A stretch of DNA of 64,000 bases. Origin: Gigantopelta aegis. Taxonomy: Eukaryota; Mollusca; Gastropoda; Neomphalida; Peltospiridae. How positions within the stretch are numbered: the stretch's first letter is position 1; every line of letters begins with the position of its first letter. The DNA is taken from the NCBI RefSeq assembly GCF_016097555.1, contig NC_054709.1:34768241-34832240 (forward strand), read 5' to 3'. The translations under genes were made by a program, and so were the position numbers. Below the pieces are notes generated by a model that worked only from the letters and a program-made list of their open reading frames with translations, was not told where the DNA came from and made no database searches. Below are positions 56,201 to 64,000 of the stretch, piece after piece.

Positions 56201-57599
56201 CAGTAAATGAAGTAGATTAAGTAAATACAGCAGGTCAAAATTGAATATGAGACCTATCATGTCTAATTTTCCCTGAAATTAGTGTGTAAACATTTGTTGC
56301 AAATGGGCCCCAATTTTGTGACTTTCACCATCCCTCTGACACATTTCTAATAATGTATCATGAATTCAGTCACCATATCTTTACTAAGCCTCCACTTATC
56401 ATATCTAAAATGCAAAATTTTACAGTTTTAGATTTTTTTTGTTTCTCAAAAATTTAAATTTAAGTTTAATATTTAATTAAAAATGAAGTAAAATCTAATG
56501 ATTGATTTTTTTTCCTATAAATATTTCAAAATCTTTCCAAGACAACACTGTGCAGATAGAACATATGTAGAAGAAAAAATAGCTGCTCATTGTATGAAGA
56601 AATTCCAAAATTTGATAAAGATTACATTTTGAAGTTGGTGTCCCTCAAGTTTCCATTGCTAAAATTGGCCATGGCAAGGCACTGTGGTAGGTGTTTTAAC
56701 ACAGCCTCTGTATACTCTCAGTTTAAAGGTGACATACCGATACTTACCGAGCATTGCTTTAATATGTATATCATTGGAATGCATTAGTGTGGGCCAGTTT
56801 TTAGGGGAAAAAATGGACTGATAGGCCTCAGATTACAGTTATCTTCCCATTTGGTTGTCCAAAATCCGGAAGTTTCACCGCGCAAGTAGTCTGCTGTTTG
56901 ACTGTGATTATTTCATGGCAGACAGCTATGAAGTGGCAACTGTTTGACTGAAGTGACAGGGGATAGCATGTAGTTTGTGAACATGTGTAACTTGTTGACA
57001 TTGAAGACTTGTTTGTGGTAATTCCGGCCCATGCAAAAGTAGTGCTTTTTGTGTAAAATGGGTGTACTCCGGCCTGGTTTAGAGGGTGTGTTTGTTTAAA
57101 CCAATATGCTGGGAGAAAGAGCTGGACAACAGGGGTTGTCCTTTTCAGGGTATGTGTCCCCCATGCAGGCAAAGGTACATACAAAACTTCACGGGCCTGC
57201 TGATATTAATAAAAATGTTATAGCCACTAAGGCTATATAGAAACATATAGCGAAATTAATTGTGGTCTGAGGCCATGTGTCCCTGCTGTGAAGTTATGTA
57301 TTTTCGCTTTTGCGGGTCAGAGTTACCTCCCTTGAAATATTTTCGATATCAAATTAAACAAAGTTGTTGGGGTTTTAAAATTACAAAAAATATATATTTA
57401 TGCTGTTTTATTATATTACTATAGATATTTATCAATATCTCAGTGAAATCGCCCTTTCTGGGGCAAAATAAAAAGTATTCAAAGTTTCACTTACCTCAGT
57501 CTTTTTGTACTGTAGTCGTTCAAGTTCGGAAACAGGATATACATCAATCGGAAGATGTGTACTTGTCATAACAACCAAAGAAACGTGCAAAATCGTCAT
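53259..57599 (-). CDS. Candidate small two-exon protein (95 aa), unknown
   Basis: Exon 1 57495-57599 runs from ATG (MTILHVSLVVMTSTHLPIDV) to GAG|GTAAGT. Exon 2 53259-53441 follows a TTTATTCCAG acceptor and ends in TAG. The phase is 0 on both sides and the joined frame is open: 35 + 60 residues. The N-terminus is mildly hydrophobic, like a signal peptide. There is a CSLCASMEKPEMETEWES stretch, one potential N-glycosylation site (FNYTSS), and a hydrophobic run LMLLCFLFP near the C-terminus. GC-richer sequence upstream (57670-57710) could be a promoter. I do not recognise the family. The splice agreement could be chance, and additional exons may exist. Confidence 0.35.
53442..54735. other. AT-rich sequence, no element recognised
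   Basis: Within the intron of the candidate gene. No repeats beyond short A/T tracts. Confidence 0.5.
54736..55186. mobile_element. 451-bp TIR element, copy 1
   Basis: Starts GGCCTCAGATTACAGTTA and ends TAATTGTGGTCTGAGGCC, short imperfect TIRs. The minus strand is open for 118 codons, but no family is recognised and the identical copy suggests non-coding repeat. Flanks: ATGT on the left, TGATA on the right. Confidence 0.82.
55187..56823. other. 1637-bp spacer between the two 451-bp elements
   Basis: AT-rich; short ORFs only. It starts TGATA and ends TGATA. Confidence 0.6.
56824..57274. mobile_element. 451-bp TIR element, copy 2
   Basis: Same orientation and length as copy 1. I see only one difference (TTTGTAAAC against TTTGTGAAC). 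Flanks: TGATA on the left, ATGT on the right. Confidence 0.85.
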
Positions 57600-58734
57600 C
57601 AAAACAAGCGTATTCTGGCCTTGAACATCACCACCAGTTGTGAACCAAACTCGTAGAATTTCGGAATATGGGCGCAGCTGCGCCCCTAGCGGCGGCTGCG
57701 GTCGCTAACTATTGGCAATCTTCGTTTGAAGTTGGGCAATTTAACATGGGTTTCCATCTGTGTTGTGAGACCATACTTTAAAACAATCTTACCAAACTAT
57801 TTATTTATTTTTTACTATCTAGTTTTACAGCATATGGCAACAAATCAGACTGCAGCTTTTTAGTTTAAAACACTGTTTCGTTTATAATTTTTGATGAATA
57901 CATTAGCTCTAGAAAAACAAACTCGCCTTCACGACACTGTGAAACAGCAGAAATGAAACTTCCGGTCAAGCATCCCAAGCTAGGGCTCATTATAAACCGG
58001 AAAGATCCAGAAAGATTTTTTCTTTATCTTATTTTTTCTTACGATAGGAGGGGGATTTCATCTTTGGCTCGTATTTCTAATTTACATAATTGTGACAAAA
58101 TAGTAAAATTCAAAATGTGTCCAATACGGCATTTTTATCTCAGAGAGAGAGAGAGAGAGTGCTGAAGAGAGTAATTAATGTGTAAACAGGACATTTCTGA
58201 TTTTCGCTGAATGGGCGGTCACCCGCTGCATTGCATAATCCATTTATATATTCATTCAATTATTTTTGTGCCGATATCAAATTAAGGTTCAAGCATGCTA
58301 TCATGGCACATCTCAGCTAATTGAGCTCTGTCCAGTGGTTAGTGGCCATAGGTTTAAACAATATTTATTTTGTAAACCATAATTATCATTATCAAATGAA
58401 GTCCCAAATTGATGTCGCTAGCCTTTAGGAGCTAATGTTTACAATACTCCAAACATTTTTATGATTTGTAACTAAATAGTAACTTACAATATTAAGTCAT
58501 TATTCTACACAAGATATTGTTTTTCAAGTTCGCTGATTATGAACTTTTTTATGCTAATGCTATCATGTGTCAGGAAAATCAACATGTCGCCAGTATAAGG
58601 GGAAGCGATATATTTCCAGGGCTGTCATCGATATGGGTGAATAATTAACAAATAAATAAGTTTTTGATATTATTAAAAGTTATTTTTGTCATATTACAGC
58701 ATGTAAACATCAATTACTTACTTAATCCTCTTCG
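57600..58734. other. No gene seen; possible promoter region
   Basis: A GC-rich patch (57670-57710, GCGGCGGCTGCGG-like) upstream of the candidate exon 1, then AT-rich sequence with a short (GA)n at 58143-58159. Confidence 0.4.
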
Positions 58735-59571
58735 TGTGCGGTCACACATAAGGTCGACGCCAAAGAACGCGAATGTTAATTGTCTGTCCGTTGCAAGCTT
58801 CGTCACCTGGCCGCAACTCCACCCAAGAGCTTTCATCTCCCACTCCACCGATCTTCTCCAGGTCTCCTTGGGTCACCCCCTCATTTTCTTGCCACCAGGG
58901 GTCCAGCACATGGCCACTCTTGGGATGGATGTCAGTGGCATTCTGCAGACGTTTCCAATCCATTTCCATCTGCGGCGTTTAATCTCGAGAGAGATGGGCT
59001 GCATGCCTGTCCTTTCATGGAGTTCCTTGTTGGTGATTTTGTTTGGCCAGTAGATACGCAGAATCCTCCTGAGGCACATGTTCTGGAAAACTTCCAGCAT
59101 CTGACAGATGCCTTTGGTGACCTTCCATGATTCCGCTGCACACAGCAGCACACTCAGGACGTTGCTCTTGAACAGGCGAATGTTGGTTCTTTTGCTGATC
59201 TTGTTGGTGTTACAGATGTTCTTCAGTGCCGCAAAAGCCCCTCTTGCCTTGCTGATCCTTGCCTTGACCTCAGATATAGAGTTTCCATCTGTTGTCACCT
59301 CTTCAATGTCTGTTCCTCCAATCGTGATGGGGACTGCTGTTTGGTTGTTGTTTCGTAGTGCCATGGTCTTGTTGGTGTTCATCTTTAATCCAATTGATTC
59401 AGCATTTTTGGCAGTTCCTCACCTTTTCTTTGAATGTCTCTGTAGCGATGTCATCAGCAAAGTCTAGATCTACAAGTATTTCCGTGGAGGTCCAATTGAT
59501 GCCGCTGTCATTGTAGAGCAGCTTAATGACATTCACGATCTTGAGTGGGATTCCATAGTGCCGGAGTATAC

Positions 59572-59670
<99 letters not shown>

Positions 59671-59893
59671 GAGAGAGGGGAGGGAGGGAGAGTGTGAGTG
59701 AGTCTCTGTGGATGCTGTTGAACGACTTCTCAAAATCGATGTTGTTTGCGTAGATTGGCGTGCTCCATTCCTGGCACTGCTCCAGGATCTGCCTTAAAGT
59801 AAAGATGTGGTCCCCGCATGATTTTCCATTCTTAAAACCCGCCTGTTATTTGCGCAACAGTGGGTCGATGGCTACTGACATTCTGTCCATCAA
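58735..59893 (-). pseudogene. LINE reverse transcriptase relic 1
   Basis: Read from 59893 downwards: QAGFKNGKSCGDHIFTLRQI, NNIDFEKSFNSIHRDSL, a (CT)n expansion, RHYGIPLKIVNVIKLLYND, DLDFADDIATE (RT active site FADD near 59455), then DGNSISEVKARISKARGAF, LLCAAESWKVT, LRRILRIYWPNKITNKELHE and a C-terminal ETWRRSVEWEMKALGW in a third frame. This is the RT-to-C-terminus region of a non-LTR retrotransposon. Part of the palm before FADD is deleted, and several frameshifts and stops are present. The exact clade is not assigned. Confidence 0.82.
59571..59693. repeat. (GA)n microsatellite in LINE relic 1
   Basis: About 120 bp of GA with occasional GG, exactly between the codons for HRDSL and RHYGIP of the LINE RT. 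Confidence 0.95.
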
Positions 59894-60321
59894 TTTTATT
59901 TACTAAAAATATTTTGGAGGCAAATGTTACGCAATATAGAGTGACGTGTCATCAGCAAACAGACGTATATTGGACTCAATATCCGTAACAACATCATTAA
60001 TATAGATTAGAAATAATACAGGACCGAGAACAGAGCCCTGTGGAACACCTACAGTTATGTCCAATGATTCAGACGTACAGCGATCAATTACTACCTGTTG
60101 CTTACGTTCAGACAAATAACTAGAAAACCAAGATAAAAGTTTACCTCTGATACCAGTTGTATCTAATTTGTATAATAAGCATTTATGCCATACCTTATCA
60201 AATGCTTTACTAATGTCACAAACGACCACTTGAACCTCCTTCCCTTCATCCAGAGACTTGGTTATAAAAGTATAGAAATCCAATAGTTGTTTTACTGTTG
60301 AATCTCTAGGAATTAAATGGA

Positions 60322-60955
60322 ACCCTTTTATTTATCGACGCACTCAACACATTTTATTTATGGTTATATGGTTAAGGACCACACAGATATTGAGAAAGGA
60401 AACCCGCCGTCGCCCCTTCATGGGTTACTCTATTCGATTAGTAGCAAGGGATCTTTTACATGCACCATCCCACTGACAGGATAGCACATACCACGGCCTT
60501 TTATATACCAGTCGTGGTGCACTGGCTGGAACGAGAAATAGCCCAATGGGCCCACAAACCGTGACCGTAATTTTTTTCAGTGGTAGCCCATCGGGCTACC
60601 AAGTTGTAACATCTGGTAGCCCTCAGTAAAAATTAGCAGTCCCATAATTTTTATAAAAAAAAAAGAAGAAGATAAAAACAAGAGCAAAATCATTTACTTT
60701 TATTTAAAAATGTTGTTTTACTTTTAGGTGGGTTTTTTTTAAGGTGTTTCAGCATCTTGTTGATTGCAGAGTAACTGAATATGCAAAAAACATCTAGTAG
60801 CCTGGCGGACTACGGATATCTGGTAGCCCGAGCCACAGATGGGTAGCTAAAACACCCCGGGTTACCATTAAGGTCGAACTCTGGCCCACAGACAGGGATC
60901 GATCCCACACCGACCGCGGTACAAGCAAGCGCTTTACCACTGGGTTACGTCCCCC
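60322..60955 (-). mobile_element. SINE (head type 1) inserted in LINE relic 2
   Basis: The tail is at 60326-60365 and the central domain up to 60556. The head resumes at 60883 (GGCCCACAGACAGGGATCGA) and ends GTAACCCAGTGGTAAAGCGC near 60950, next to a C-tract. It splits the LINE codons around QSGF..G.ST. Confidence 0.88.
60557..60882. mobile_element. 326-bp insertion inside the SINE, 8-bp duplication
   Basis: GGCCCACA lies at 60549-60556 and again at 60883-60890. The insert contains several GGTAGCCC/GGGCTACC repeats. Its ends are only weakly inverted (TGACCGTAAT against CGACCTTAAT). The 8-bp duplication would suit a hAT-type element. Confidence 0.7.
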
Positions 60956-61800
60956 CCCCCCCTTCCAAGAATGAAGCCCGACTGCTATTTAGATAATATA
61001 CCATTGTCCACATATTTAAATACACATTTTTCAAAAAGCTTGGATATGTTACTAATTAAATATATAGGTCTATAGTTTGTACATTTGTGGGCATTTCCTT
61101 TCTTATAGATTGGTATAACATTAGTTTCTTGTCAACAAGTGGAAAAATCGGAATTTTGTAGTTCTAGATTAAAAAGTCAAGTCAAGGAAGAAGTGTGTTC
61201 ATGTGATAGTAATTTCAATAGTTTGTTACTTATATGATTTGGTCCAGTCGATTTGATATTTGTTGGTATCAATAGACAGTTAAAACATCATTTATATCTT
61301 GTTCTGTAAGGCTTATGCTACTAATTGATTTGGCCTACTTGGTACAAATTCTGGGTTATTTAGTACAGATTGTTTTATATATAAAAAAAAGTAATTAGTA
61401 GTATCTGCCATTTCTTTTGGTAAGGAAATGACATTGTCAACAATCAGTAGCGGTATAGTAGAATTAATGATACTTCGATTTTTGAAATGTTTATTTACAA
61501 TATTCCATCATGATTTATTACCAAAAGTCTCAAGGTTATTAATCTTTTCATCAACCTTTTACTTTGATCACATGCTATTTTAGCTTTGCTTATTTCAGAT
61601 ATTACTTCATTACGTTTCCTCTTAAACATTTCCCAATCAATTGGTATAATAATATTCCGTCGTTTTGCTTGCTGGTGAATTATCTTACCTTCTCTTGTAA
61701 GTAGACGAATATGACCAATTCCATTCATAAGGTCGAATAGTAACAGTCTTCGTAGTAATGAATAACGATGTAGAATCTAAAAGTAAGTTACTAAACCTTT

Positions 61801-62715
61801 GAGTGATTTCGTTTACACAATAAGACTGGGACTGATAATTATAGAGTGGTGGATACCCTGTGTGAGTGATCCCTATCCATTATGTACTAAACACTGTGTT
61901 TATTCGACTACTTATGACTCGCCATTTGTTAAAAACCATTCTGGGAGGATTCGTTATCCGACTCGTATTCTGCAATTAAGTATTCTGCATAGATAAATCT
62001 TTTCAGTGCACATCTATAAATATTATTATTATTTTCCGAACCAATCTGACCACAACAGGGCATGAATTCCACGTAAACGTACAACCGAAAGTCAAAAATA
62101 AAATATTGTTAAATGTCTTCAAATCGGACTTCTTCAAATGCATTAATATCTCAAATTATTTTATATCTGCTGTTTTAAATTATCTATGTGCATTTTTTTT
62201 CTGGGTGGGGGGGGGGGGGAGGGATGATGTATAATATCCAGAAAGAAAATCAAATTGTATACTGTTTGCGATTTTAAGCTTTGGTCCATTCTGAACATCA
62301 AGCCTACATGGACATCATATTGATCTGTACCTATACATGTTTGTGATCTTTGTAATCGTGGAGAAATAGTGCACATTTTGAGGTATAGAGTATCAGGTAT
62401 TATTTAAGGGTCATCAAGTGCTTGTCCTTTCAATGACGAGATTATTTTTCGGCCATCGGTGTGCGATTGTTGTGATTCTGTCACAATTTACATTGTTATT
62501 TCATTTAAACATCATGATAATTATGGCACCTTAAAGGTATACATGATAATTAATAATAAATTTAGATGTTCTGTCTAGGAATAATACAGACTTTTATCAT
62601 ACTATCCCAGATGCAGGCTGACGACTGTGATAGAATCACATTATTAAGGTGACGGAATCATGATCACTGCAGAACAGAGCAAGAACTTCAGTTACTGTTA
62701 CAAACAGTGGTCGGG
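61801..62715. other. No gene seen
   Basis: AT-rich, with a G-tract at 62206-62219. No domain recognised. Confidence 0.5.
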
Positions 62716-63034
62716 ACATGTTTTATTTAACGATGCACTCAACACATTTTATTTAAGGTTATATGGTGTCAGACATATAGTTAAGGACCACACAGAAATT
62801 GCGAGAGGAAACCCACTGTCGCCACGTCATGGGCTACTCTTTTCAATTAACAGCAAGGGATCTTGTATATGCATCATCCCACAGACAGGTTAGAAAATAC
62901 CACGGCCTTTGATATGCCAGTCGTGGTGCACTGGCTGGAACGAGAAATAGCCCAATGGGCCCACCGACGGGGATCGATCCTAGACCGACTGCGCATCGAG
63001 CGAGCACTTTACCACTGGGCTATAACCCGCCCTA
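62716..63034 (-). mobile_element. tRNA-derived SINE, head type 1
   Basis: Tail GTTTTATTTAACGATGCACT, complete central domain, head TATAGCCCAGTGGTAAAGTG with B box TCTAGGATCGATCCC. A target duplication is not obvious. Confidence 0.9.
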
Positions 63035-63190
63035 ATAGTAACTGTAGAAGACATACAAATACACATGTAACTCTTTCTAGGTGAAGTTGGGTTTGTTTGG
63101 TGGGCCCATCCACCTCTGATTAACTAATTTTCATTGTCACCTTAAATCAAACGTAGGTCTAGACCAGGTACAATGTGCTCAGCAAGTACA

Positions 63191-63291
63191 GGGCCCCGTT
63201 CCACGTAGCCCTAAGATCATTGTAAGTGCATAACTACTGTATGAACTTAAGGTGATCTTAGCACTAAGATCGCTTCGTGGAACGGGGGCCC
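63191..63291. mobile_element. 101-bp fold-back MITE
   Basis: GGGCCCCGTTCCACG at the left faces CGTGGAACGGGGGCCC at the right. An inner pair CTAAGATCA / TGATCTTAG extends the hairpin. Confidence 0.85.
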
Positions 63292-64000
63292 AGGTCAATA
63301 CAAAACAGACAGAGTTACAGTTACAATAGTCAATATTTAATATAATTGTATTATCCAATGACACATTATTACATTGTAAATATGGTTATATAATGTATTA
63401 TTAACTGAAGAAAAAATAAACAAAAATATTATAAAAATTGTTTGTAAACACAATATAATTTTATATTATCCTCAAACACCAAGACAATAATGCCACATTA
63501 ATTAATAATCATAAATTGTGACAGTTTATGTGAAAACCTGGCAAAGTTGTCAGTAAGAATTCATGCATAATGTAAATTTTTAAGTAGTGAACATATAAAT
63601 AATCCATTTCTGAAAATTAAATAAATAATAAAGAGTTTGAAAAAAATATCTTTACTTTCTGCCTGCAAAAGACATGAAAGATATAAGGGCTACAAATATT
63701 CAGTAATACGTAAACAAAAGAAAAGAAAAGTAAATGAACTATGTTTGTAGAGATAACAGTAATAATACCAGACTAAGACGGAAACAATCTTATACGTTGT
63801 ACTATTAAAGACAGAGAAGATCCTTTCAGCATGTACCTTTACAACATTAAATACAGGTGTGAAATAGTTATTAAAAAACAATTTAAAAAAACCCTCACTA
63901 AATAAATAACTGAGTAAATAAATAAATAAATTCTAAATGAGTTTTAGTACTTTGACAGAGTTGTCTCATAAACGGACACAATTACTTCGATTATAATGCA
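63292..64000. other. No gene seen; AT-rich end of window
   Basis: Short ORFs only; TTTA/AAAT-rich sequence without recognisable motifs. Confidence 0.5.

Larger units (their letters stand above)
59895..61800 (-). pseudogene. LINE reverse transcriptase relic 2 (jockey/CR1-like)
   Basis: From 61800 downwards: a linker (IIIPIDWEMFKRKRNEVISE), IVNKHFKNRSIINSTIPLL, then VTPIYKKGNAHKCTNYRPIY and LISNISKLFEKCVFKY (61150-61000), QSGF, the SINE insertion, STVKQLLDFYTFITKSLDEG, VVVCDISKAFDKVWHKCLLY, VGVPQGSVLGPVLFLIYIND and LFADDTSLYI. These are the ordered RT motifs of jockey/CR1-type LINEs. The 118 codons over 59927-60283 are intact; the rest is interrupted. It ends abruptly at about 59900, where LINE relic 1 begins. 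No endonuclease domain is visible. Confidence 0.88.

Overview
The window is from a metazoan nuclear genome, most likely a mollusc (gastropod or bivalve). It is AT-rich, its real gene is split by GT-AG introns, and it is crowded with tRNA-headed SINEs of the modular kind known from molluscs, together with Ty3/gypsy, DIRS/Ngaro, Penelope, LINE, piggyBac, MULE, hAT and Academ-like debris. I see no prokaryotic operons, no CRISPR array, no rRNA and no functional tRNA gene.

Layout. 0-1.9 kb: a 60-bp satellite split by a SINE. 2.0-4.5 kb: remains of tyrosine-recombinase retroelements (RNase H and gag). 4.5-9.3 kb: a piggyBac-like transposase interrupted by a 4.3-kb gypsy element with intact 184-bp LTRs and a 5-bp target duplication. 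11.2-15.4 kb: a decayed gypsy element whose integrase precedes its reverse transcriptase (Gmr1-like order), with an inverted gag piece beside it. 17.3-18.1 kb: MULE transposase relic. 18.5-21.1 kb: Penelope-like relic swollen by two coding-derived minisatellites. 21.9-22.9 kb: DIRS-like gag/RT piece bounded by a perfect 35-bp inverted repeat. 24.6-30.1 kb: a 5.5-kb DNA transposon with about 165-bp terminal inverted repeats and a 3-bp target duplication. It carries a DDE-type transposase region, an XPG/FEN-like nuclease domain and a Cys-rich tail, and is probably Academ-like.

30.8-50.6 kb, minus strand: the one clear host gene, methionine synthase reductase (MTRR). I reconstructed 13 coding exons with consistent splice phases, giving 2466 nt and 821 codons. 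Its introns hold SINEs, MITEs, a hAT remnant and several minisatellites, two of which copy or abut the gene's own 5' splice sites. 53.3-57.6 kb: a possible small two-exon minus-strand gene whose intron holds two nearly identical 451-bp inverted-repeat elements. 58.7-61.8 kb: two different LINE reverse-transcriptase relics, one carrying a SINE that itself carries a further insertion. The remainder is SINEs, MITEs and AT-rich sequence with no gene that I can see.

The most unusual features are the tandem amplification of SINE segments (at least three SINEs), the roughly 98-bp intronic array that multiplies the MTRR exon-12 splice donor, the Academ-like transposon, the integrase-first gypsy element, and the crossed flank pattern of the two 451-bp elements.
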